Shown here piece after piece: positions 15,565 through 24,017 of a stretch of 64,000 bases of DNA. Under the pieces are notes generated by a model, which was not told where the DNA came from, ran no database searches, and saw nothing but the letters and a program-made list of their open reading frames with translations. The stretch comes from Streptomyces sp. NBC_01775 (GTDB lineage: Bacteria; Actinomycetota; Actinomycetes; Streptomycetales; Streptomycetaceae): positions 3,658,001-3,722,000 of the forward strand of contig NZ_CP109104.1 of assembly GCF_035917675.1 (NCBI RefSeq). Direction: 5' to 3'. Made by a program: the position numbers and the translations under genes. Positions within the stretch are counted from its first letter, which is position 1. Each line of letters starts with the position of its first letter.

Positions 15565-17199
15565 TCAGTCCACCCGGTTCATGAGAGCCATGAAGCCGCT
15601 CCAGGATTCCTTCGGCTTTCGCGGGTCCCACAGTTTCTGGGCCGTCGCCGCGAGGGGGAGGCGGATCCCCTGGGCCACCTGTTCCTGCGTCTGGGCGTTC
15701 GAGATGTCGCCCCACACCGCGAACCGGCCGCCGAGAATGCGCTGGGGCCCGGCGTAGCGGGACGGCACGGGCTTGGTGCCGCGTACGACGGCCGGGGTCC
15801 ACTGCTCGTAGATCCGCCGGCCCGTCGGGTACCTGAAGTCGTTCGGCTGGCCCAGGACGTAGTACAGGTACTCGTCGTTGAGGTTGACGACCTTCCAGCC
15901 CTCCTTCAGGTATTCCTCGGGCTGGCGGGCGCCCATCTCCTTGCCCGTCCAGTAGTTCACCTGGCGGTGCCGGGAGGGTTCGACGACGCCGTCGCGGTGC
16001 ATGCCGTCGTTCCACAGCTGCGGGGTCTTGCCGTGCTTGCGCACGGTCTTGGCGCGGTCGTTCAGCCAGGCGGTGGCCAGGTCCTGGACGCCGGCGTCCT
16101 TGCCGTAGCGCTCGCGGGCCGCCTTGGCCAGGCCCGGGTAGGTGGCCTCGGGGTCCTTGGTCATCAGCGCCTGGTACTCGTCGCCGCCCAGGTGCAGGTA
16201 TGTGCCGGGGAAGAGGTCCGCGTACTCCCCCAGCAGATCGTCGACGATCTTCGCCGCGCGCGGGTTGCTGATGTCGATGGCGCCCCGCGCCGTGCTGCCG
16301 GAGGCGCTGCGCAGCTGGAGATCGGGGTGTGCCTCGATGACCGCGCCGAGGTGGCCCGGCGAGTCGACCTCGGGGATGACGGTGATGTGCCGGGAGGCCG
16401 CCAGCTTGACGATGCTCCGCACCTGCGCCTTGGACAGCCGGGGGCTGGAGACGACTTCGGGGTGGGTGTCGCTCTCGACGCGGACCGCCTGGTCGTCGGA
16501 GAGGTGGAGCTGGAGCTGGTTGAGCTTGAGGTCCCCCATCTCGCGGATGCGGGCCTCGATCCACTCGGCGGTGAAGTGCTTGCGGGCGATGTCGAGCGAG
16601 AAGCCGCGCTGGGCGCGGTCCGGCTTGTCGTGGACGGTGCCCTCGGCGAAGCGGTGCTGGGCGCGGTAGGTCTGCATGAGGGTGCGGGTGCCGTAGAAGA
16701 CCCCGGCGTCGCCCGCGCCCGTGATGGTGACCTTCCCGGCGCGGCTGGTCAGGGAGTAGCACTCGGCCCCGCCCTTGCCGCCGCGCTTGAGTTCGATGTC
16801 GCCGGTGCGGGCCGGGCCCTTGGCCGTGTCGACCTTCAGCTCGCCCGCGAGCAGCTCGGCCTCGTCGGAGAGGGAGCCGGTGTCGGTGACCACGCGGGTG
16901 TAGCGGGTGGGCTTCCAGCCGGGGCCGCGTACGGCTTTCCACTCGCGTACGGCGGGGACGGCGGAGGGGGCGGGGCCCACCCTGTCCGGGCCCTTGGGGG
17001 GCGGCGGCTGGAAGCCGCTGCCGGACTTCGAGGAGGACGAGGAGCCGGAGGGCCGGGCCCCGTCTCTGCCGGCCCCGCTGTCGCCGCAGCCGGTCAGGGC
17101 GAGCAGGCCGCTCAGCGCGAGGGCTGTCGCCGCTGCGGTGCCCCGGGGCCGGACTCGTGTCCAGCCATGTGAACCGTCCGCCGCCCGGTCCCGTGTCAC
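15565..17199 (-). CDS. GH20 beta-N-acetylhexosaminidase lipoprotein
   Basis: GH20 enzymes remove terminal beta-linked GlcNAc/GalNAc with substrate-assisted catalysis. A lipoprotein signal ends LALSGLLALTGC, followed by a Ser/Gly linker. The GH20b N-terminal domain covers about 70-190. The catalytic TIM barrel follows: RGFSLDIARKHF, HLSDDQAVRV, VIPEVDSPGH, the Asp-Glu catalytic pair in YLHLGGDEYQ, LWNDGMH and a final active-site Trp region. The start is ambiguous. The frame is open to ATG 17412, but that would put 109 residues before the lipobox Cys. GTG 17199 puts the Cys near residue 38, as expected for export, so it is used here. The likely job is recycling or trimming of cell-wall or chitin-derived sugars at the cell surface. 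Confidence 0.88.
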   Translation of the reverse strand: MTRDRAADGSHGWTRVRPRGTAAATALALSGLLALTGCGDSGAGRDGARPSGSSSSSKSGSGFQPPPPKGPDRVGPAPSAVPAVREWKAVRGPGWKPTRYTRVVTDTGSLSDEAELLAGELKVDTAKGPARTGDIELKRGGKGGAECYSLTSRAGKVTITGAGDAGVFYGTRTLMQTYRAQHRFAEGTVHDKPDRAQRGFSLDIARKHFTAEWIEARIREMGDLKLNQLQLHLSDDQAVRVESDTHPEVVSSPRLSKAQVRSIVKLAASRHITVIPEVDSPGHLGAVIEAHPDLQLRSASGSTARGAIDISNPRAAKIVDDLLGEYADLFPGTYLHLGGDEYQALMTKDPEATYPGLAKAARERYGKDAGVQDLATAWLNDRAKTVRKHGKTPQLWNDGMHRDGVVEPSRHRQVNYWTGKEMGARQPEEYLKEGWKVVNLNDEYLYYVLGQPNDFRYPTGRRIYEQWTPAVVRGTKPVPSRYAGPQRILGGRFAVWGDISNAQTQEQVAQGIRLPLAATAQKLWDPRKPKESWSGFMALMNRVD

Positions 17200-17572
17200 C
17201 TCCTGTGCCCCAGCCCGCGCCCGGCCGTGTGCCCCATCCCGTGCCTGGCCCTGTGTCCGAGTCCGCGCCCCGTGCCCGCCGGGCCGCCCCGTCTCTTCCG
17301 TCCGTCCCGCCACGCTCGCTCGTCCCGCCCCTTCGGTCCACCCGGACCTGAACTCTCCCGGACGCCGGTCCCGTTCCGGCCGCCCAGGCATTTCTGACCA
17401 GTTTCGTCCCATACGAATACGGTATTTCCCTTTCCGAACCCTCCCCCGTCAGCTATGCGCTCCCGGATGTTCCCTTCCGGGTGAAAAACACGATTCGGAC
17501 GGCCGAACACTCCAGGCACATGACTACGGTGACGAGACTCCCACACCACCTTCACACCCCTCCCCGGAGCAG
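17200..17572. other. divergent intergenic region, hexosaminidase / UraD-like gene
   Basis: From 17200 to 17412 the hexosaminidase frame stays open but is Arg/Gly-rich and lies before the lipobox, so it is read as leader. Around 17410-17480 the sequence turns AT-richer (ACGAATACGGTATTTCCC and GTGAAAAACACGATTCGG), which probably marks the promoters of both genes. Confidence 0.4.
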
Positions 17573-18094
17573 ATGAGCCACCCCATGCGGCAGAGCGGAC
17601 AGGTGACCTCCCCGGCCGTCACGCCCCTGGACGGGCTCAACGGGTCGGCCGTCCACGCGGCCGAATCCCTCCTCCTCACCTGCTGCGGGAGCCACCGCTG
17701 GGCCCGGCGCCTCGCGGCGCACCGGCCCTACCCCGACGTGGAGGCGCTGCTCGCGGCGGCGGACGAGGCCAGCTACGACCTGACCGCCGTGGACCTGCAC
17801 GAAGCGCTCGCCGGGGAGACCGCGCCGCATCCGCTGGGCGAGCCGCAGCTCGGGACCCTCGCGGCGCACACCGCGCTGCGGGCCGCTCAGGCTGCCTACG
17901 AACAGAAGTTCGGGCACGCGTTCGTCGTCTGTCTCGACGGGTGCGCGCCACAGGACCGGCTGGATCACACTCTCGCGGGGATCCGTGAGCGGCTCGGGCG
18001 CGAGCGGGAGGAGGAGTGGGTCGTCACGGCCGACGAGCTTCGCCGCTTGGCGCGGGGCCGACTCGCCCGGCTGGCGACCTCCGGCTCGATTTAA
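17573..18094 (+). CDS. OHCU decarboxylase-like protein (UraD family)
   Basis: The family enzyme decarboxylates 2-oxo-4-hydroxy-4-carboxy-5-ureidoimidazoline to S-allantoin in urate breakdown. This 173 aa protein has the right length and hallmarks: TCCGSHRWARRLAAHRPY, the HPLGE region that corresponds to the catalytic HPxIGE loop, and AYEQKFGHAFVVCLDG. The terminal DELRRLARGRLARL helix also fits. ATG 17573 is used; a second ATG lies four codons on. No other purine-degradation gene is nearby and the HPxIG motif is altered (HPLGE), so the reaction should be treated as probable only. It is monocistronic, ending before a strong stem-loop at 18179. Confidence 0.75.
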   Translation: MSHPMRQSGQVTSPAVTPLDGLNGSAVHAAESLLLTCCGSHRWARRLAAHRPYPDVEALLAAADEASYDLTAVDLHEALAGETAPHPLGEPQLGTLAAHTALRAAQAAYEQKFGHAFVVCLDGCAPQDRLDHTLAGIRERLGREREEEWVVTADELRRLARGRLARLATSGSI

Positions 18095-18178
18095 GCCCCC
18101 GGCCCCGCCCCTTCACCGTTTCTCTCAGGGGCTCCTCCCCCAGTCTCCGGCCGGGGGCCCCCACCCGAACCCCCCGGT

Positions 18179-18228
18179 CCTCAAACGCCGGACGGGCTAT
18201 AAACAGCCCGTCCGGCGTTTGAGGACGA
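18179..18228. terminator. 22-bp perfect inverted repeat
   Basis: GTCCTCAAACGCCGGACGGG-CT pairs perfectly with its complement AGCCCGTCCGGCGTTTGAGGAC across a six-base ATAAAC loop. This CAAACGCCGGACGGGCT stem-loop is a recurrent intergenic element in Streptomyces chromosomes and most likely terminates the UraD-like transcript ahead of sdhC. The remainder of the 364-base spacer 18095-18458 holds only the sdh promoter region. Confidence 0.8.
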
Positions 18229-18458
18229 GCGCCCCGCGCGATGCGGTGACAGGGCGCAGAGGACGACGGGTCAGACAAAGAGCGGGCCACACGCCGTAGG
18301 CCGTACGGTGCCTGATTGATCACACCTGGCACACCCGGCACCAACGTCCCGACGCGGCGTCGCTACGATGACCGATGGCCGGAGGACCGTACCCGGCCGG
18401 GCCCGCCCGACCTACCGAAGCCGGCAGGCCCCAATATCCGCTCCCGGAGGGTTTTTCC

Positions 18459-18839
18459 GTGCCGGCTGGAACGCTGTACCGCGGCCGGGAAGGAATGTGG
18501 TCCTGGGTGGCTCATCGAGTCACCGGCGTCCTCATCTTCTTCTTCCTGTTCGTGCACGTCCTCGACACCGCTCTCGTGCGTGTCTCACCCGAGGCGTACG
18601 ACGACACTGTCGCCATCTACAAGACTCCGCTCGTCAACCTGATGGAGTACGGCCTCGTGGCCGCCATCCTCTTCCACGCGCTGAACGGCCTGCGGGTCAT
18701 CGCCGTGGACTTCTGGTCGAAGGGCGCGAGGTACCAGAAGCAGATGCTGTGGACCGTGCTGGGCGTGTGGTTCGTCCTCATGGCCGGTGCCTTCTATCCG
18801 GTGTTGCAGCACACCCTGCGCACGCTGTTCGGGAGCTGA
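18459..18839 (+). CDS. sdhC: succinate dehydrogenase cytochrome b556 subunit
   Basis: This is the membrane anchor of complex II, binding haem b and quinone. The 126 aa product MPAGTLYRGREGMWSWVAHR has three membrane segments: GVLIFFFLFVHVLDTAL, YGLVAAILFHALNGLRVIAV and LWTVLGVWFVLMAGAFY. Its haem-ligand candidates are in FVHVLD and FHALNG. GTG 18459 is chosen because GGAGGG lies seven bases upstream and the product begins at the conserved start; the ATG at 18375 would add 28 poorly conserved residues. It is the first gene of sdhCDAB, with six bases to sdhD. Confidence 0.93.
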   Translation: MPAGTLYRGREGMWSWVAHRVTGVLIFFFLFVHVLDTALVRVSPEAYDDTVAIYKTPLVNLMEYGLVAAILFHALNGLRVIAVDFWSKGARYQKQMLWTVLGVWFVLMAGAFYPVLQHTLRTLFGS

Positions 18840-18845
18840 TGCGTG

Positions 18846-19349
18846 ATGTCGACGACCGAGACGACCAAGACCGCCGGCGCCGGGGACCAGGAGCCGTCCG
18901 GCCCCCAGGACGATGTCGCGCTGTTCGACGTGGACCACCCCGCACCCGTGATCGAGCCGCCGCGCGCGCGGACCGCGAAGACGCCGAAGGCGAGCCGCGG
19001 CAACTTCGAGATGCAGGCCTGGCTGTTCATGCGGCTGTCCGGCATCGTGCTCGTGGTGCTCGTGCTGGGCCACCTGCTGATCCAGCTCGTGCTGGACGGC
19101 GGCGTCAGCAAGATCGGCTTCGCGTTCGTGGCCGGCCGCTGGGCCTCGCCGTTCTGGCAGGTGTGGGACCTGCTGATGCTGTGGCTGGCGATGCTGCACG
19201 GCGCCAACGGCCTGCGCACCGTCATCAACGACTACGCGGAGCGGGACAACACCCGCTTCTGGCTGAAGATGCTGCTCTACACGGCGACCGTCTTCACCGT
19301 CCTGCTGGGCACGCTGGTGATCTTCACCTTCGACCCGAACATCCGCTGA
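18846..19349 (+). CDS. sdhD: succinate dehydrogenase hydrophobic membrane anchor subunit
   Basis: This is the second membrane anchor of complex II (167 aa). The first ~55 residues are a charged, disordered lead ([16 protein letters not shown]) before the conserved [20 protein letters not shown]. Three membrane segments follow, with [37 protein letters not shown] and a final [17 protein letters not shown]. His residues in GHLLIQ and LHGANG are probable haem/quinone ligands. ATG 18846 is used; a GTG at 18843 is an alternative. It lies immediately after sdhC and 55 bases before sdhA. Confidence 0.93.
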   Translation: MSTTETTKTAGAGDQEPSGPQDDVALFDVDHPAPVIEPPRARTAKTPKASRGNFEMQAWLFMRLSGIVLVVLVLGHLLIQLVLDGGVSKIGFAFVAGRWASPFWQVWDLLMLWLAMLHGANGLRTVINDYAERDNTRFWLKMLLYTATVFTVLLGTLVIFTFDPNIR

Positions 19350-19404
19350 TCCCCCCGGGACGAGAGCACCCGGCAGGACACCGCGAGGGAATCCGAGAGA
19401 CCTC

Positions 19405-21159
19405 ATGCAGATCCACAAGTACGACACCGTCATCGTCGGTGCGGGCGGCGCCGGCATGCGCGCGGCCATCGAGTCCACCAAGCGCAGCCGCACCGCCGTG
19501 CTGACGAAGCTGTACCCCACGCGCTCCCACACCGGCGCCGCGCAGGGCGGCATGGCCGCGGCCCTCGCGAACGTCGAGGAGGACAACTGGGAGTGGCACA
19601 CCTTCGACACGATCAAGGGCGGCGACTACCTGGTCGACCAGGACGCCGCCGAGATCCTGGCGAAGGAGGCCATCGACTCCGTCCTCGACCTGGAGAAGAT
19701 GGGCCTGCCCTTCAACCGCACCCCGCAGGGCAAGATCGACCAGCGGCGGTTCGGCGGGCACTCGCGCAACCACGGCGAGGCCCCGGTGCGCCGCTCCTGC
19801 TACGCGGCGGACCGCACGGGCCACATGATCCTCCAGACGCTGTACCAGAACTGCGTCAAGGAGGGCGTGGAGTTCTACAACGAGTTCTACGTCCTCGACC
19901 TGCTCCTCAACGAGGAGGAGGGCGTCAAGAAGACCGCCGGTGTCGTCGCCTACGAGCTGGCGACCGGCGAGATCCACGTCTTCCGGGCCAAGGCCGTCGT
20001 CTTCGCCTCGGGCGGCAACGGCAAGTTCTTCAAGGTGACCTCCAACGCGCACACCCTGACCGGTGACGGCCAGGCCGCCGCGTTCCGGCGCGGGCTGCCG
20101 CTGGAGGACATGGAGTTCTTCCAGTTCCACCCGACCGGCATCTGGAAGATGGGCATCCTGCTCACGGAGGGCGCCCGCGGCGAGGGCGGCATCCTGCGCA
20201 ACAAGGACGGCGAGCGCTTCATGGAGAAGTACGCGCCCGTCATGAAGGACCTCGCGAGCCGTGACGTCGTCTCCCGCGCGATCTACACCGAGATCCGCGA
20301 GGGCCGCGGCTGCGGCGCCGACAAGGACCACGTCTACCTGGACCTGACGCACCTGCCGCCGGAGCAGCTGGACGCGAAGCTGCCGGACATCACCGAGTTC
20401 GCACGGACGTACCTGGGCATCGAGCCGTACACCGACCCGGTGCCGATCCAGCCGACCGCGCACTACGCCATGGGCGGCATGCCCACCAACGTGCAGGGCG
20501 AGGTGCTCTTCGACAACAGCACCCCCGTCCCGGGCCTGTACGCGGCCGGCGAGGTCGCCTGCGTGTCCGTGCACGGCGCGAACCGGCTGGGCACCAACTC
20601 GCTGCTGGACATCAACGTCTTCGGCCGCCGCGCGGGCATCGCCGCCGCGGAGTACAGCGCGACGGCCGGCCACGTCGAGCTGCCCGAGGACCCGGCGCGG
20701 TTCGTCCAGGACGAGATCGAGAACCTGCGGGACGCCACCGGCAACGAGCGCGTGGTCGACATCCGCAAGGCGCTCCAGGAGTGCATGGACAAGAACGTCA
20801 TGGTCTTCCGCACGGAGCAGACGCTGAAGGAGGCCGTCGAGGAGATCGGCGCCCTGCGCAAGCGGTTCCGCAACATCAGCGTCCAGGACAAGGGCAAGCG
20901 GTTCAACACCGACCTGCTGGAGGCCCTGGAGCTGGGCAACCTGCTCGACCTGGCCGAGGTCACCGCCGTGTCCGCGCTCGCCCGCAAGGAGTCGCGCGGC
21001 GGCCACTACCGCGAGGACTTCCCCAGCCGCGACGACGTCAACTTCATGCGCCACACCATGGCCTACCGCGAGGTGGGCGACGACGGCACCGAGTCGATCC
21101 GGCTCGACTACAAGCCGGTCGTGACCACCCGCTACCAGCCGATGGAGCGGAAGTACTGA
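19405..21159 (+). CDS. sdhA: succinate dehydrogenase flavoprotein subunit
   Basis: This catalytic subunit oxidises succinate to fumarate with covalent FAD. The 584 aa protein begins with the FAD dinucleotide fold [15 protein letters not shown]. The flavinylated His is His42 in [14 protein letters not shown]. The substrate and active-site motifs include [47 protein letters not shown] and [20 protein letters not shown]. The C-terminal domain carries MRHTMAYRE. All expected catalytic residues are present and the length is typical. It is preceded by GAGAGACCTC and lies between sdhD and sdhB. Confidence 0.97.
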   Translation: MQIHKYDTVIVGAGGAGMRAAIESTKRSRTAVLTKLYPTRSHTGAAQGGMAAALANVEEDNWEWHTFDTIKGGDYLVDQDAAEILAKEAIDSVLDLEKMGLPFNRTPQGKIDQRRFGGHSRNHGEAPVRRSCYAADRTGHMILQTLYQNCVKEGVEFYNEFYVLDLLLNEEEGVKKTAGVVAYELATGEIHVFRAKAVVFASGGNGKFFKVTSNAHTLTGDGQAAAFRRGLPLEDMEFFQFHPTGIWKMGILLTEGARGEGGILRNKDGERFMEKYAPVMKDLASRDVVSRAIYTEIREGRGCGADKDHVYLDLTHLPPEQLDAKLPDITEFARTYLGIEPYTDPVPIQPTAHYAMGGMPTNVQGEVLFDNSTPVPGLYAAGEVACVSVHGANRLGTNSLLDINVFGRRAGIAAAEYSATAGHVELPEDPARFVQDEIENLRDATGNERVVDIRKALQECMDKNVMVFRTEQTLKEAVEEIGALRKRFRNISVQDKGKRFNTDLLEALELGNLLDLAEVTAVSALARKESRGGHYREDFPSRDDVNFMRHTMAYREVGDDGTESIRLDYKPVVTTRYQPMERKY

Positions 21160-21277
21160 TGCGGCCTCTCCCCGGGGGGCGACCCCCGTACCCCCGGCCG
21201 GAGCCGGTGGCGAGGCCCGTCACCGAACCCGGCCCCACCGGCATCCTCGCTCACCAGCACGGCTCCAGGAGGAACGC

Positions 21278-22057
21278 GTGAGCACCGCGACTCTCGACAA
21301 GAACGACTCCGCCGGTCCCGTCGACTCGGCGGAGAACAGCGCCTCGCACCTGATCACCGTCACCCTGCGCATCCGCCGGTTCAACCCGGAGGTCGCCGAG
21401 GAGTCGCAGTGGCAGGACTTCACGCTGGAGATCGACCCGAAGGAGCGCGTCCTGGACGCGCTGCACCAGATCAAGTGGGAGATGGACGGGACGCTCACGT
21501 TCCGCCGCTCCTGCGCGCACGGCATCTGCGGCTCGGACGCGATGCGGATCAACGGGCGCAACCGGCTGGCGTGCAAGACGCTGCTGAAGGACATCGGCCC
21601 GGAGAAGCCGATCACCGTCGAGCCGATCAAGGGGCTCACGGTCCTCAAGGACCTGGTGGTCGACATGGACCCGTTCTTCCAGGCGTACCGGGACGTCATG
21701 CCGTTCCTGGTCACGACCGGGAACGAGCCGACCCGCGAGCGCTACCAGTCGGCGGCGGACCGCGAGCGGTTCGACGACACCACCAAGTGCATCCTGTGCG
21801 CGGCGTGCACCTCCTCGTGCCCGGTGTTCTGGAACGACGGGCAGTACTTCGGCCCGGCGGCGATCGTCAACGCGCACCGCTTCATCTTCGACTCGCGCGA
21901 CGAGGCCGGTGAGCAGCGGCTGGAGATCCTGAACGACAAGGACGGGGTGTGGCGCTGCCGCACCACGTTCAACTGCACGGACGCGTGCCCGCGCGGCATC
22001 GAGGTCACCAAGGCCATCCAGGAGGTCAAGCGCGCCCTGATCACCCGGCGCTTCTGA
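21278..22057 (+). CDS. sdhB: succinate dehydrogenase iron-sulfur subunit
   Basis: This subunit carries electrons from FAD to quinone through three Fe-S clusters. The 259 aa protein has the [2Fe-2S] ligands in RRSCAHGICGSDAM and NRLACKT. The cysteine-rich TKCILCAACTSSCPVF and FNCTDACPRGIEVTKAI hold the [4Fe-4S] and [3Fe-4S] clusters. GTG 21278 is preceded by AGGAGG at ideal distance. The 118-base gap after sdhA contains a GGGGGCGACCCCCGTACCCC-like C-rich element. The operon ends with the stem-loop at 22066. The N-terminal ~28 residues are a low-complexity lead. Confidence 0.97.
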   Translation: MSTATLDKNDSAGPVDSAENSASHLITVTLRIRRFNPEVAEESQWQDFTLEIDPKERVLDALHQIKWEMDGTLTFRRSCAHGICGSDAMRINGRNRLACKTLLKDIGPEKPITVEPIKGLTVLKDLVVDMDPFFQAYRDVMPFLVTTGNEPTRERYQSAADRERFDDTTKCILCAACTSSCPVFWNDGQYFGPAAIVNAHRFIFDSRDEAGEQRLEILNDKDGVWRCRTTFNCTDACPRGIEVTKAIQEVKRALITRRF

Positions 22058-22065
22058 TCTTCCGA

Positions 22066-22102
22066 CGCCGCTCCCCTTCCCCGGCCGGGGAAGCGGGGCG
22101 GC
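22066..22102. terminator. stem-loop downstream of sdhB
   Basis: CTTCCCCGGCCGGGGAAG (22076-22093) is a perfect palindrome, and the flanking CGCCGCTCC and GGGGCGGCG extend the pairing with small bulges. It begins nine bases after the sdhB stop and most likely terminates the sdhCDAB transcript. Confidence 0.7.
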
Positions 22103-22305
22103 GCGGCCCGGCGGTACCGAACTCTCGGTGCCGCCGGGTTTCTTCTGCCCCGGCCATGTCCTCCGGCCCGGTCTTCACCGGGGAATATGCGGGCGGGCGC
22201 CACTCACCCGATCGGCATTCCCGGATGGTGACGGACCGGCTACCGGACGAGATTGGTGGCGACGGTGCCTCACCTCCGTGGGGCATCCCGATCGGAGGAG
22301 TTGTG

Positions 22306-22494
22306 ATGCGTACACGCACTTCTGTTGTCGCTGTCCTCTTGGCCGGTGCCGCCCTGCTGGGCTCCGCCGGTACCGCCGCTGCCGCCGCCGGCCCGGTTTC
22401 CGGCCATGAGAGGGCTCCCAGCGGTGGGAAGTCCCTGACCCTTCCGCTCGACCTGCTGGGGCTGCCGCCGATCACGATCACCGCCGGCCGCTGA
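22306..22494 (+). CDS. small secreted peptide of unknown function
   Basis: This 62-residue precursor starts MRTRTSVVAVLLAGAALLGS. It has an unmistakable signal peptide with cleavage near GTAAAAAG, leaving a mature peptide of about 33-36 residues. The mature part ends with the hydrophobic LTLPLDLLGLPPITITAGR. GGAGGAG sits six bases before the ATG. It has no cysteines, so it is neither a chaplin nor a typical lanthipeptide or defensin. The periodic Leu/Pro pattern suggests a surface-active or membrane-interacting peptide, but this is speculation. It stands alone between sdhB and the MFS gene, with 248 bases upstream that include the sdh stem-loop. Confidence 0.72.
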   Translation: MRTRTSVVAVLLAGAALLGSAGTAAAAAGPVSGHERAPSGGKSLTLPLDLLGLPPITITAGR

Positions 22495-22680
22495 CCGGGA
22501 TGTTCAGCCCCCTTCACGCGAGGCCGCGCACCGACGGTGCGCCCCTCCCGTGAAGGGGATCTCCCGTGAAGGCGCCGCTGCCGTGAAGGGGCCCCCGCCA
22601 TAAGGGGGCAAGCCAGGAAGCGGCTACGCCCCCAGCGATACCCGCTCCCGCGTGCGGAGGATGTGCGTACGGTCGCGCGC

Positions 22681-23928
22681 ATGCCTCATCCGCTCCGTCA
22701 GCGTGACTTCCGGCTCCTGTTCGCGGGGCGCACGCTCTCCCTCGTCGGCGACGCCGCCTTGCCCGCCGCGCTGGCGCTGGCCGTCCTGCGGGCGACCGGC
22801 TCCACCTCCGCGCTCGCGCTCGTCCTCGGCTGCGCGATGGTGCCCAAGCTGTTGCTGCTGCCGGTCGGCGGCGTGATAGCCGACCGGTTACGGGCCCGTA
22901 CGGTCGCGCTCGGCACCGACCTCGTGCGGTGCGCGGCGCAGCTGTTCACCGGGCTCCAGCTGCTCGGCGGCGAACCGTCGCTGGTGCTGATCGGCGCCGC
23001 CGAAGCGGTGGGCGGCGCCGCGTCCGCGTTCGCCATGCCCTGCCTGTATCCGCTGGTCGCGGGCACCGTCCCGGCCGAGGGGCGGCAGCGCGCCAACGCG
23101 CTGATGGCGACGGCCGAGAGCGCCAGCAAGCTCGCCGGGCCCGCGCTGGCGGGCGTCCTCGTCCTCACCGCCGGGCCCGGGTGGGCCTTCCTGCTGGATG
23201 CCGGCACCTTCGCGGCGAGCGCGGCGCTGCTCGCGTTGGTACGGGTCGGCCATGTGCCGCTGCCCCGGCGCTCGTTCCGCGCCGACCTGGCCGAAGGGTG
23301 GTCGGAGGTGCGCACCCGCGCCTGGTACTGGCCGAGCCTGCTCGGCCACGCCGTCAGCAACCTGGCCATCAGCGTGCTGCTCGTTCTCGGGCCCGGGGTC
23401 GCCGTGCGGGAGCTGGGCGGGGAGGGCGTGTGGGTGGCCGTCGTCCAGGCGGGCGCCGTGGGGCTGCTGGTCGGCAACCTGGCGGCCTCGCGGGTGCGAC
23501 CGCGGCGGCCGGTGCTGGTGGCGAACCTGCTGGCGGCGGGGTTCGCGCTGCCGCTCGCGGTGTTCGCGGCGGCCCCCGGCGCGGGGTACGCGATCGCCGC
23601 GTACGGGGTGGCGATGGTGGGGCTCGGCTTCCTCAACCCCGTGTGGCAGACGACCGTCCAGAACGCGATACCCGCCACCGCGCTGGCCCGGGTCACCTCC
23701 TACGACTGGCTCCTGTCGCTGGGTGCCATGCCGCTGGGCTACGCCCTCGCCCCGCTCACCGCCGAGACCTGGTCCCCCGCCGTGCCCCTGGTCGCCGCCG
23801 CGCTGCTGGTGGCCGCCGCCGGCCTGGCCACGGCCCTGATCCCGCCCGTCCGCCGCTTCGAGCGGCCCCCCGCCGAGGCGCCTGCCTCTCCGGCGGCTCC
23901 CGGGGCCGAGGCGGAAGCCGATTCCTGA
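22681..23928 (+). CDS. MFS transporter containing a TTA codon
   Basis: This is a probable drug or metabolite exporter of the major facilitator superfamily (415 aa) with about twelve membrane segments. It begins MPHPLRQRDFRLLFAGRTLS, the standard opening of the MFS_3-type actinobacterial exporters. Motif A-like GGVIADRLRARTV follows the second helix, and later motifs include GPALAGVLVLTAG and NPVWQTTVQNAIP. Leu70 is encoded by TTA (22888-22890), the only in-frame TTA noticed in the window, so translation should depend on the bldA tRNA. ATG 22681 is taken; GTG 22663 is an alternative. No regulator is adjacent. Confidence 0.88.
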   Translation: MPHPLRQRDFRLLFAGRTLSLVGDAALPAALALAVLRATGSTSALALVLGCAMVPKLLLLPVGGVIADRLRARTVALGTDLVRCAAQLFTGLQLLGGEPSLVLIGAAEAVGGAASAFAMPCLYPLVAGTVPAEGRQRANALMATAESASKLAGPALAGVLVLTAGPGWAFLLDAGTFAASAALLALVRVGHVPLPRRSFRADLAEGWSEVRTRAWYWPSLLGHAVSNLAISVLLVLGPGVAVRELGGEGVWVAVVQAGAVGLLVGNLAASRVRPRRPVLVANLLAAGFALPLAVFAAAPGAGYAIAAYGVAMVGLGFLNPVWQTTVQNAIPATALARVTSYDWLLSLGAMPLGYALAPLTAETWSPAVPLVAAALLVAAAGLATALIPPVRRFERPPAEAPASPAAPGAEAEADS

Positions 23929-24017
23929 GCCTGAAGGCGCGCTCACGCCCCCAGGCCGGCTCCGCTCCTCCCCCCGGGGGGCAAGGCGGCGGGTGGGTGG
24001 GTCGTATCGTGCGGAGG

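Noticed and set aside
17200..17412. Upstream part of the hexosaminidase frame as coding
   Set aside because: It would place the lipoprotein signal more than 100 residues from the N-terminus, which is incompatible with export.
18375..18458. sdhC start at ATG 18375
   Set aside because: The GTG at 18459 has a far better ribosome site and gives the usual 126-residue protein.
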